Positions 43,773-54,062 of a stretch of 64,000 nt of DNA are shown in pieces. Positions within the stretch are counted from its first letter, which is position 1; the number at the start of each line of letters is the position of its first letter. Source of the DNA: Pilasporangium apinafurcum (taxonomy: Eukaryota; Oomycota; Peronosporomycetes; Pythiales; Pythiaceae); NCBI GenBank assembly GCA_001600495.1, contig BCKE01000014.1:359322-423321 (forward strand), in the 5' to 3' direction. The notes beneath the pieces are model-generated. The model was not told where the DNA came from and did no database searches. It saw only the letters and a list, made by a program, of their open reading frames with translations. Both the position numbers and the translations under genes were made by a program.

Positions 43773-46700
43773 ATGCGCTCAATGCGTGCGCTTTTGATAG
43801 CGGCCGCGACCGCTATGGCGATCACCCGCGCAGAGGAGACGTCTGCGGATGCTGCCATAACGAACACGAATGATGAAGGAATGATGGGATTACTCCAGGA
43901 CGGGTGGGTTCAGTCAACCGAGTTTATCCGGCAATTTTTTCAATCAGATGAGATCGCTGTAGTACCATCGTCGGTGGAGATCGTGATTTTGAATTTAGAG
44001 GATGATGTGGATGAGCAACCATTGAGTACGGTGGAACGCATCTTTGCGTGTTCCACAGCGATGAAGCGGTTCCATGAACAAGATGATATGCAAATGTCGA
44101 CATTTATTGCGCCGTTTTATCAGGCACTCCATTTATTCGACGAGACGTCGTGTGACGATTTAAAAGAGGCACGTTTGGTTGCAGAATGCAACCGTGTGCT
44201 CGGTATGGAAGAGACAATTTCTCACTATGTGGAAGCAGGGAAATCGGATAAGGAGATTTGTGAATTGATGGTTTCGGACGACACTGTTAATGGTAAGAAG
44301 GGAAATGAATTATCATGCAAGCTTTGCCAGCGATTTGTTCAAATGATCGACCAAGCATTGGAAAAAGAAGTCTCTCAAGTGGAACAAGTGCGTGAAATCA
44401 TCGGGGATATTTGTGATGCCATGGCAGCGGATTCGATGTGCCATACGTTCTTGAACTATTATGATGACATTGTCGCGTGGCTGAAACACGGTACCGATCC
44501 GTTGGTTATTTGCACGCAAATCTCTATGTGCACTCCTGGAAGTGATGAAAACGAGTTGCTTAACGATCTCTCGTCGACAGCACTTACCGTTGCTTCCTCC
44601 GCTCAGAGTGTTGCCACCATTGAAGGACCGGGATGTTTTTACTGTGTGCATACAGTGATCATCGCTCGTTATCTGAACGAGTATCACCCTGCACAGCTTC
44701 CAAAATTGAAGAATCTGTTGCATTGCGTGTGCAAGCTTTCTCCTCAAGTATGCAAGTGTAGCGCCTTGGAAAAGAACTTTGATCAGATCGTGACATTGTT
44801 GCAACAAGGACAGACTCCCGAAGCGATCTGTGACAAAGTGGGTATTTGTCCAAAGGATGCGTCGATGACTACAAGCATGGGACGTCTTCCGTCCGTGACC
44901 GAGAGTTTGGAAGCCGCAGTGGTTGCTAGCAGCGGTAGCTTTGGCAATGGAACCGAGTGCTTGTATTGTGATTTTGCGACGACCCTCGCAGAGATTTTTA
45001 TCCAGGAAGATGCAAATCATGACATCGATCAGATTCGATCATACGTTGATCTGATCTGTGATATGTTGGGGGCAGATAATGCGTGTCATCAGTACCTGAA
45101 CGCGATTGACTATGTGATTGATGCCTTGGAGAGTGGCACGCATCCTCGTGATATTTGCATTGCGTTGAAGTATTGTCCTGCCAAAGTGACCGCTGTCGGT
45201 GCCCTCGATGTGAGTAAACCAGCATGTTTCTCCTGCACCCATATTGTTGTAATTATCCGCTATCTTGATGCGTATTCCCCATCGCTGCTCCCAGCATTCA
45301 AATCGGTATTGAGATTTGCTTGCAAGCTGACCCCTCAAGTATGTCGATGCAACGCTCTGGAGACAAATTACGATCAGATTGTGAGTTTAGTGAAGAGAGG
45401 AAATACACCACAGGAGATTTGTGAAAGTCTTGGAATCTGTGAGAAGAATGGTTTCGTATTTTCGATTGAAGACGAATCCGTCGAAGACGCTGTGTCAGCA
45501 CTAATCATTGGTAGTCGTGCTGATAATGGAGACACGAAGGAGTGTTTCTATTGCGACTATTTTACAACTCTCCTCGAGATCGCACTTCAAGAAGACCCAG
45601 ATCAAATCAATGAACTTCGTGAGTATGCTGATATGATTTGTGAAATGCTTGGTGAAAGCAATCAATGCCATGTGTATATCAAAAAGTTTGACTTCGTGAT
45701 CGACAGTTTGAAGAATGGTACCCATCCACGTCCTATTTGCGTTTCATTGAATTATTGCACGGCGAAACAAACTGTGTTGGTTCCAGCTGGTCTCCCCGCT
45801 CCAGCGTCGGAGTTGGCATCATTTAACCCCAACTTAGTAAACATTGTGTCCCAGTGGATGTCGATTCCGGTGGATGGTTGCTTTTTCTGCACAGAAGTTG
45901 CCGCGGTACTTCAGGTTGCGATTGCTCAAGATCCGACCCAAATCACTGAAATTCGTCAGATTGCTGATGTCGTGTGCGGTTTCCTGCCAAAGGACAACCA
46001 GGTATGAATTCCATGTTATTCTTCGTTATTGTAGATTATTGCTTACAGTTTTATATGTGGCTTGATTCAGTGCCATCAATTCGTTTCCGATTTTGACAAG
46101 ATTGTTGATTCACTTCAAAAGGGAGAGGCACCAAAGGCGATTTGTGTTGATCTGCATATGTGTAAAAAGACGGATGATGCTTTCGTCCCATCTACAACTA
46201 ATGATGAGCAAGACAGCAAGTGCAATTATTGTAGTGGCGTCGTTACCGTTTTGGAGTACGCTAATGACGAAAGACCTGAGGAAGTCCAACAACTACGCGA
46301 AGCTGCTGGTCTTGTCTGTGATTTGTTGCCTTCTAAGGACAAGGTAAAAATGTATTTCATTAATTTTAGCTTTTGTATTTGATGGATGAGCTAATATTTG
46401 TGAGTCTGTTCTTCAGTGTCACCAAGATTTGGAGCTCTTTGATCAGGCTCTTGCTCAGCTGAAGGCTGGGAAAACACCACACGAAATTTGTCAAACACTT
46501 AAATTTTGCTCTGCTAATGATTTAGTGAAGCCCCTCACCTTGGCAGATTTGAAGGCGCTGGGTATGGGTATGGCGCCGTCTCGATGCACTACGTGTAAGC
46601 AAAATAGCTTGCTGTTGGTATCGCTGATTACAAAGCCGGACAAGCTTTCCACATTCACCCAGGAAATTGACTCCGTTTGCCGTTTGATTCCTGAGTCAAC

Positions 46701-47212
46701 CGAGGTACGCTTTTGTTAATTATGTTTACACTCATTGGTCTGTTAACTGTGCCAGCTAAATTGCTAACTTTGTTCAATTTTAGTGTGAAATGTTGATGAA
46801 GCATCTGGATGTGATTGTTGATGCGCTGAAGCATGGAGAGGATATTGAAACTATTTGCATGAAGATAAACGAATGCGACGAACCTGATCTGGCGGATGAC
46901 ATGATTCAAGAAGACGAAGAGAAATCCATGTCAGTGGGCTGCATTTTCTGCGAGTACACTGCAGAAATTCTTGTGCACGCTGGGAAAGATGCCAACAAAT
47001 TACGTCTGGCAAAATTGGCCCTAGAGTCCGTCTGCTCTATTCTTCCCCCAAGTGCACGTTGTGATGTGCTTTCGTCCAAATTCGACGAGCTATTGGCGTT
47101 GGTGGAACAGGGCAAGACTCCCAGCGAAGCCTGCCATGCGATCGCTCTTTGTGATGTTGCGTTTACTGCGCAACCGTCAGTTTTCCTTGCTGATGTGGCT
47201 GACATTGAGTAA
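43773..47212 (+). CDS. Secreted protein with nine saposin-B domains
   Basis: Four exons, 43773-46001, 46071-46343, 46417-46704 and 46784-47212, give 1,072 residues. A signal peptide (MRALLIAAATAMAITRA) is followed by a degenerate first region and nine saposin-B units, each with the six-Cys pattern CxxC...C...C...C...C (first one CKLCQRF to ICTQISMC). Units 2 and 4 are a distinct type with an added Cys (PQVCKC, PQVCRC); 3 and 5 resemble each other (CDFATTLAEI, CDYFTTLLEI). Saposin-B folds bind and present membrane lipids; in animals prosaposin is cut into activators of sphingolipid hydrolases. Basic cleavage sites between units are not obvious. All three introns interrupt successive units 6, 7 and 8 at the same place, directly before the fourth Cys codon. 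Confidence 0.9.
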
Positions 47213-47369
47213 GTGATCATCACTAATTGAGGAGTAGCTGTCTCAGATTGCTTTGTTGGAGAGTAGCCAGTGAATGACGTCTCCTCGTTTGTTTTACACG
47301 CTTTCATTTTTTTAATGTGAGGTTTTGTAATAACCAAAAGCTGCAAATATGAACAAACATACAGTATAT

Positions 47370-48690
47370 CTATTCGTGTGAAGAATTTGTCATTTCTTGG
47401 AGGAAACAGCGACTGATTTCGTCGAGGAACTCATTTGTAGGTGTGAATGCAAATGATGGCAGAAACTGACACAGTTTCGAAGTGTCGAGGCGTGTATCAA
47501 GATGAGCGTCGTAGCCAAGATTGATACCTGCTCGAGCTGTTGGGAGAATCGCGCGCGATTTCAAAAGTAGACCCTTCGTCACTCGTTTGCATGCAAGAAG
47601 GTACTCCGTCGCCAGTTCTACTCGTGAGAGAGTGTCGATACCACCTATATTATTAATGTTTACTGAGAGTGAGGCAGAGTTTCATCATGAGAAAAAGGAA
47701 GCGAATCCATACCAACATTGAGTAGCTCAACATGAGGCTCAGACACTTCCATGGCCAGTATGCGAATTACGATCTCGACGATATCCAGAATGTAGACATA
47801 GGAGCGAAACTCATCGCTCCAAAGCGACAATGACGTTTTTTCAGAGGACATAAAGAGTTGTTCGTGAAGCCATTGTAGAAATTTAGGTGGTTGATCGTAC
47901 AGGAAAGGAGCTCGAGGGCCAAGGACGTTGGCGATGCGAAGGATGACACAGTTGAGTATGTTTTCCTTTTGAAGGAGGAACTCGTCAAAGTGGAGTTTAG
48001 TTTGGCTATAAACTGTGGAGATTGTAGCGAGAGAAGCATCTGTTTCTGTGTAGCCTTTTGCTGGCGGTGATTTGCCATCATATACAAAATCCTACGGTGA
48101 CAAGAGTAAAGACTTTAGAATGATCAGGGCTCGCAGATTAATAAGATAGAACTGACATACCGTGGAAAAGTGAATGACACGAATTTTCCACAGCATTTGC
48201 TCCGTGAGCTGGATCAATGCAGTAGGCTGCACACAGATTAAAGGGCCATTAGTAAATATGACAGCTATGTTCATCCATTAATACGGGTCGACATCAGATT
48301 TGTACCTCATTTAGTGCTTTGGCCAGATCTGGATGCTTCTCACATGCAGCCGGAGATGCCATTGCTGACACAAAAGCACATGCATTAATATCATCATTGG
48401 TCTTCCATCTAAACAGTTTACGTATTTAAATAATCACCGGTGCAATTGATGAGCACATCCGGTCGGAAGTCTTCAATGCACTTCTCCACACACACCAAAT
48501 TCAGAATATCTACTCCCCAATACACGTGCACTGTACTCGGCCAGGGTGAAGATGACAGCTTCATATTGCGCGTAGTACATGCTACGACAACTGCTGTATC
48601 ATTTTTATTATCTGCTGCCAATTGAGAAAAGCGCTGGAGCAAAAATTGCGCCACGTAGCTCGTCCCGCCCAACACCAGCACCCGTGTCAT
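47370..48690 (-). CDS. RmlD/MAT2B-like NAD(P)-binding reductase
   Basis: Five exons, 48690-48438, 48364-48306, 48226-48161, 48091-47713 and 47644-47370, give 343 residues, all joins in frame. It is an extended short-chain dehydrogenase fold: MTRVLVLGGTSYVAQFLLQR (a relaxed Gly-rich NAD(P) loop), RPDVLINCTGAMASPAACE, VIHFSTDFVYDGKSPP, VYSQTKLHFDEF (the Tyr-x-x-x-Lys pair) and ILRIANVLGP. The C-terminal LNVGGIDTLSRVELA is typical of the RmlD group. Members include dTDP-4-dehydrorhamnose reductase and the regulatory MAT2B subunit of methionine adenosyltransferase; which applies cannot be told. It is head-to-head with the inositol kinase gene, 90 bp apart. Confidence 0.78.
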
Positions 48691-48780
48691 CACTTGCACT
48701 TAGGTGATCCTTCCTTCTGTCTATCTGAGTCAACCAATAATCAGATTCATGAGGATCGAATCTGAATCTGAGTCTTTATA
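48691..48780. promoter_or_regulatory. 90-bp shared promoter with CCAAT box
   Basis: The whole gap between two divergent start codons is 90 bp. It contains CCAAT at 48734-48738 and an imperfect inverted repeat around AGATTCATGAGGATCGAATC. It resembles the CCAAT-bearing shared promoter at 23013-23189. Confidence 0.4.
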
Positions 48781-49867
48781 ATGGGTATCACAAACTCCAA
48801 AACAATTACGAAGATGGCGCAGCACGCAGCGATGTTGAAGGAAATGACACACCAAGTGGGTGGTCATTCCGCTGGCAAAGGCGGTAAGAACTTTGAAATG
48901 TTATCTTTACTTTCCTTTCCGAGCTTAAATGCACCATTGCGTGTCTGAATTTGTAGGTCTGAAGAGTGCAAATGGAAAGATCTTCAAGCCGTTCCAGAGC
49001 AGCCAGCGTGGTGAACGGGAACACCAATTCTATGAACAGATTTTCATCACACAGACGGACAATCCTATCTATCGTCGTTTACAACCACTCGTTCCTAAGT
49101 ATCATGGCGTCATCAGCTGTCCTCGAGCAGCTCGTAGCGACGCTGGAGATGTGGAAGATGACAGTGAGTCTATGAAAGGTACCATCAAGAAAAAAATGGG
49201 TTACCTGACTGTTTTTTATGGTTGTGCTTAGAGTACTTGGTGTTGGAAGATTTGACGTGGGAGCGCAAGTGGCCGTGCATTATGGATGTGAAAGTAGGCA
49301 CGAAATCTTACGAATCCGGTGCAACTCCTGAGAAAATTGCCTACGAGAAACAGAAATTCCCTCTGCAGGAGACGGTGGGGCTGCGTATTCAAGGCATCAA
49401 AGTATTTGACGCCGAAAACCAACAATACATAGAAATCAATAAGCATTTCGGACGACAAATAGCGTCCACTGACGCATTGCTCGATGGATTTAGTCGATAT
49501 TTCACTTTGTGTGATGCCAACAAAAGGGTCGCCCTACTTCAAACAGTAAGTCATTAATACTATGGTCGAAGAAAGCTCTCAGTTCTATCACTATTTGTCT
49601 CTTTTGTAGTTTTTGGAGCGACTGGAGGCATTCAAGGCGTGGTTTGACGAGCAGCAGGAGTTGGAATTTATCGCGAGTTCACTTTTGTTCCTCTACGATG
49701 GTGAGTCGAGTGGATTGTCGTCGGTAGAAGCACATAGAGCGGATATTCGGCTGATCGATTTTGCGCACGTCACTTATTCATCGCCTCCGAAGCGTGACGA
49801 CGGGGTTTGCATTGGCATTCAGACGATCATTCAATGCTTTCAGACGTTGCTCATTCAGAAGCAGTAG
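48781..49867 (+). CDS. IPMK: Inositol polyphosphate multikinase
   Basis: Four exons, 48781-48883, 48957-49163, 49232-49545 and 49610-49867, give 293 residues. Signature motifs of the IPK family: KWPCIMDVKVGTKSYESGA (PxxxDxKxG, inositol binding), ETVGLRIQGIKVF, IASSLLFLYDGESS and RLIDFAHVTYSS (metal-binding Asp in the IDFAH motif). The N-terminal lobe has HQVGGHSAGKGGLKSANGKI and FKPFQ, the nucleotide-binding Gly loop and Lys. Such kinases phosphorylate Ins(1,4,5)P3 to InsP4 and InsP5. The short length favours IPMK over IP6K, which is longer. The start at 48781 begins MGITNSKT, a possible N-myristoylation site. Confidence 0.88.
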
Positions 49868-50402
49868 CGTCAAAGAATTCAAACGAAATGCTAAGAATTT
49901 CTTAGGATGACGTCAGTCAGCAATGTATGTCATTCTTTCGAGGGACTTAATGGGGATCATAATAGGCTTCTAAATATAGAAACTAACCAATGAACAGCAG
50001 GTTAAGACGCATGTTTGTGATTTGTAAAATCCTAATAATAAAGAAAAAAAATAATTGGACAAGATCAATGATGCACTTGTGACGGTTGGAAGAAATGCAT
50101 GGAAAAAAATCAGCAGCCTACATGGGACTGCGGCTGCTCAGCTGCCAATTGTGGCTACTTTGCCCGTTAAACTTCTTTCTGTCCTCCTTTGCTGGCTGCG
50201 ACCGCTTTGTTCGAAATGCGAACACAGGAAATTCGTTCTATTTTCAATATAGTTTTTTGTAGAAAAAACGGTTTTGTGCCATTTGAAGTTCCGTCATGGG
50301 ATCGAGTGACTTGCTTGTTTTAGTCTTTTACATCGGCACTTGCCAATTTGCCATTGCGCCATCAAGCGCCAATTTCACCGATAAGTCAAATAAAAAGTAG
50401 CC
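49868..50402. other. Intergenic, nothing supported
   Basis: 535 bp after the inositol kinase. A 65-codon frame at 50055 begins with TTG, not ATG, and was not accepted. An AATAAAG near 50037 could be a 3' end signal. Confidence 0.5.
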
Positions 50403-51763
50403 ATGGGTGTGGAACGCCAGACGCAAACACGGCCACTGCCGCTGCTCCATCCAGCAAATCAAAGCGTGCAATACCAGCAAGACGCGGCAACTTCTGCCAA
50501 AACTTGCGCTCAGTACCAAATGGAACTGGAAGATCTGCTGCACAAGTATGAACCCGATCAACTCCATGTGATTGACCAGTTGATGGAAGCGTATAAAGGA
50601 ATGGTACGATCACGCTGTTGCTATTTCTAATATACTTTGGTTTGTCACATCTGATGAACGACTTGCTTTTGCACCCATAGGAACGCGAATTAGTGCAATG
50701 CTATCGTCATTATTACACAGGACAGGGCGGTTTCCGCGTGACTGTAAACCAACCAACAACAACGTCAACTACACAGACCCTCACAAACAAAAAAAATCTT
50801 TCTCAGCATACATTTTCACTTCCCAAAACTGCCATTGAAACGTACCTTAGAGCTAAAATGCGTAAGAGGGCGACTTCATCTGCGGGTGATGCCAAGATGG
50901 AGGGATTACGTGGACCCGAAGCGGCTGCGTCTCCTGTCGCACCAGTACACAGACGAGCGACGAGTTGCGGAACAGCTCACGTGAAGATGCAACATCCTCG
51001 TGGTGGAAGCCCTGGAGGAAGTATGAGCAGCAATAACCACGAAGAGCTACGCAGCGCGACTTCAACCTCTAGCCATATTCACAACAATAATAACCGACCA
51101 CACGAAGATCCAGAAGTGACGGTTCACGTGAAATGCCTGGACACAGGGGTGGTCATGCGCGCAGAGGACGCCAACAACGAGATTCTGCGGTTTCGACCGA
51201 CAATGCAGTCCATAAAAATCACACCATTACCGTCAGGATTCGCACCCACAACACAGGCTGCCCCAATCACATCACAAACCTCCTCGTCCACTACTGTCAC
51301 CGCATCGACCAACAATAATTACAACCGACCACTGACGTTCCGTGACCGCGTGGTGCGATTTCTAGAAAAGCACGACCCAGCGCAATTGGATCATATTGAC
51401 ACCATCATTAACTATGGCGGTCGTACACGAGAAGAGACGTGGGAGTTTTTGATGACACGCTACCAGGCCAACCATCGCGGTCGCATCCATTATTTACTCA
51501 AACAACACGCGCCGCATAAGCTGCCGCAATTGGACGAGTTATTGCAAAAACACAAAGGAAGAGAAGAGCAGTTCATCGCATCATTGCGGGAGAAGTACAT
51601 CAACAAACCTTCACGACGGAATATGTTGGCTTATCGTGCCAGATCTAGTAGTAGTGATCGTAGTAGCACCGGTAGTAGCAGTCGAAGCACATGGATAAAA
51701 GGTTCGCCCAATACGTACCAGCAACTGCCACAAAGACCACAAGGGCCACACATAGCTGTCTGA
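50403..51763 (+). CDS. Unknown protein with three 'Y-x-PxxLxxIDxLxxxYKG' repeats
   Basis: Two exons, 50403-50603 and 50681-51763, give 427 residues. Three copies of a roughly 45-residue motif are visible: LLHKYEPDQLHVIDQLMEAY with KGMERELVQCYRHYY; FLEKHDPAQLDHIDTIINYG with TREETWEFLMTRYQ; and LLKQHAPHKLPQLDELLQKH with GREEQFIASLREKY. Two lie side by side near residues 285-385, one at the N terminus, with a disordered Thr/Ser/Asn-rich region between. Similar motifs occur in some protist proteins of unknown role. No signal peptide or membrane segment. The C-terminal tail is Ser-rich. The repeat is probably a helical hairpin; function unknown. Confidence 0.68.
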
Positions 51764-52379
51764 GAACAGAAAAGGTTTGGCATTTTGGAAAGTATAGGAT
51801 CACTACTTTGTGCAATATAAATAACGGTGCTTGTATCTTTGTATATGATTGGTGGTTTGAATCAACATCAATATTTCGATAGTCTTTTAATGGGATACAA
51901 GTGCGAGTATGGCGACTGTCTTTGTTGAAATTCGTTGGAGAAGATCGGACTGACGAACGTACAAGCGACAGACTGGGAATGGGCTCATTTGCGTCGTTTT
52001 TGCTCCCAGTTCTGACGATCCATTCGATCATGGACGAGTCTCAACTGAAGCACGGACAGGCGATCGCTTCTTTTTGTGGCTAACGTAAGAAGAATGCTAT
52101 CGCATGAAAAATCAAAATTTGTCAGGTTGTGATGTGCACATCTATCGTATCTACGCGATGACGACTTACAGGCTGTCTCTCGTTGAATATGTGCATTTGC
52201 ATGAAAAATTGGATCTCAATTCGGATTCAAAACTTTTGTATTTTCCCTCAATTGGTCGACAAAAATGGTGGCTCGCTACGTCTAAAATATCTGCGGGCTC
52301 TGGTGATTCTCTATATGGGTTGAATGTGCGGTAGAATGAGCGATAGCTGCATACAACTAATATAATACTACATAAGGCT
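51764..52379. other. Convergent intergenic region, nothing recognised
   Basis: 616 bp between stop codons of the repeat protein and zinc-finger protein genes. Short frames only. Confidence 0.5.
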
Positions 52380-54062
52380 CTATAACAGCGTCATCTGCGG
52401 TGGAATCCCATGCATCTGGTGAGGCGGATAGCCGTTCGGTGGGTAATACATCATGTTAGGCGGATTCGAGGCCTCCGACGATGAGCCCTGCTGCGGTTGT
52501 TGATGCTGTGGATGATGATAATAGCTCGTCCGTGGGTTGCTGTACGCTGACTCCGACATGTGGTGGTGATGGTATTGCGACGACGTGTATGGCTGCTGGT
52601 GGTGGTGCGATGGCTGCTCCTTTATGTCAAAGTAGTCACCTTCACCCTTGGATGACCACTGTGAGTACGGGTTCACGTTCACATTGCTCTGGGGCTGATG
52701 ATGACTCGCTTTCATTGGACCATCACGTCCAGTCGAGTAGCTACGGTCCATCGGATGTGGTTGCTTATGAGACGACTGCGAGGAATATCCGCTCGACACT
52801 GGTGGCAACGAAGCATTGTCCATCGCACCTGGACCCATATAGTGGCGAGATGATGAGTGTTGCTGTTGACCGTGCATAGTCATTGGATCATACGAACGTT
52901 GATCTCCATGCATTGGGAGATACTGACTCGAAGAACCAGCAGGAGCAGATGATTCATAGCCCTTGGCATATCGCTGATCCATCTCACCAGGGCGAGCGTA
53001 GTTGTTCACGGCTGATCCAGCATGCGATCGCAAGGCATTGTGATCCATCGCACTGTGATCACGCATATCTTTGGCCATTGACCCCATGTTGCTAAACGTT
53101 GGAGTCGTAATCTGGCGCATATCCATAATGTGCTGTGGCGCATTTGTGAGCGTGTCTTTTGACGCTTTACCCTTGGCCGCATTGGCGTGATACGAACACT
53201 TGCCTTTCTTGCGCGCGGGTTTGTTACATCCAGCATGGTCACAGCGCTTGCCCCCACCGTGTTCGGCACAAAAACCACCACCACGATCGTTCTTCGTACA
53301 ATCCGGATGTTGGCAAAAACGACTACCACCGTGGCCGGCGCAAAAACCACCGCGTTGTGCGCCCTTGTTACAACCTTCTTTTTCACATCGCTGGCCACCA
53401 CCATGTGCGCGGCAAAAACCACCGCCCTGACTGCTCTTGGTGCATCCTGGGGTTTGACAACGTAAACCACCACCGTGGGCCTTGCAAAGTCCATTCGATT
53501 GTGACGCCTTTGTGCATCCCGCTTGAGTGCATCGCTTGCCACCACCGTGGCGAATGCAGAGTCCCTGGCCTTGGCTGCTTCGTTCACATCCGTCAACCAT
53601 ACAACGGCGACCACCGCCGTGTGCCTTACACAATCCCTTGGAACGCACACGTTTCTTGCAGCCAGGCATAGTGCAAAGACGGTTGGACTTCAGACCTTCG
53701 TTGCGTTCATTCTCTTTGTCACCATTTTTTGAGGCGCCATCTGGAGAAGAAGGCGCAGAGGACGCGGTGGAGCTCGGGCCTTTGTAGTTGGACGTGTTGA
53801 TATTTGGTCTGGTACGTGCATTGTTACCCGTGGAGGATGAAGCTGAAGCAGTGGAGCTTTTGGCGGTTGTTGTAGATCCCCGCGTTGCAGCCGATGACAC
53901 TTGGGCCATCGAGTGGTGGATAGCTTGGTCATGGAGGTTGCGCTCATGCGCATATTGCTGGTAGGATTCGTAGGTGAACGCAGCCGGGTCGTTGTGCGGC
54001 ATCCCTTCTGGTTGCATTCTGTTGTACTCGTGTATGGAAGCGTAACTGACAGCGGAGGCCAT
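52380..54062 (-). CDS. Seven-unit WRKY19-like Cys3His zinc-finger protein
   Basis: A single 560-residue exon. After a Ser/Thr-rich N terminus, seven tandem 24-residue units run from residue 130 to about 294. Each has C-x4-C-x9-C-x2-H and most end GGGxR: CTMPGCKKRVRSKGLCKAHG, CMVDGCERSSQGQGLCIRHG, and so on to CDHAGCNKPARKKGKCSYH. This unit is the one annotated as WRKY19-like zinc finger, and it is widespread in oomycetes and other protists. It is not a WRKY DNA-binding domain. The remaining 260 residues are Gln/His/Pro/Tyr-rich and disordered, as in transcriptional regulators. A nuclear regulatory role is plausible but unproven. Confidence 0.85.
   Translation of the reverse strand: MASAVSYASIHEYNRMQPEGMPHNDPAAFTYESYQQYAHERNLHDQAIHHSMAQVSSAATRGSTTTAKSSTASASSSTGNNARTRPNINTSNYKGPSSTASSAPSSPDGASKNGDKENERNEGLKSNRLCTMPGCKKRVRSKGLCKAHGGGRRCMVDGCERSSQGQGLCIRHGGGKRCTQAGCTKASQSNGLCKAHGGGLRCQTPGCTKSSQGGGFCRAHGGGQRCEKEGCNKGAQRGGFCAGHGGSRFCQHPDCTKNDRGGGFCAEHGGGKRCDHAGCNKPARKKGKCSYHANAAKGKASKDTLTNAPQHIMDMRQITTPTFSNMGSMAKDMRDHSAMDHNALRSHAGSAVNNYARPGEMDQRYAKGYESSAPAGSSSQYLPMHGDQRSYDPMTMHGQQQHSSSRHYMGPGAMDNASLPPVSSGYSSQSSHKQPHPMDRSYSTGRDGPMKASHHQPQSNVNVNPYSQWSSKGEGDYFDIKEQPSHHHQQPYTSSQYHHHHMSESAYSNPRTSYYHHPQHQQPQQGSSSEASNPPNMMYYPPNGYPPHQMHGIPPQMTLL

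Noticed and set aside
44313-45020. 235-codon minus-strand frame
   Set aside because: It is the antisense shadow of the saposin gene, which has clear domain repeats on the plus strand.
50055-50252. 65-codon frame
   Set aside because: It begins with TTG, lacks an ATG near its start and shows no homology I recognise.
53006-53671. Long frames of 170-214 codons on both strands
   Set aside because: They are shadows of the tandem zinc-finger units, whose repetitive GC-rich codons keep other frames open.
52380-54062. Calling the zinc-finger protein a WRKY transcription factor
   Set aside because: No WRKYGQK motif exists. The name 'WRKY19-like' refers only to the Cys3His repeat found at one plant protein's end.
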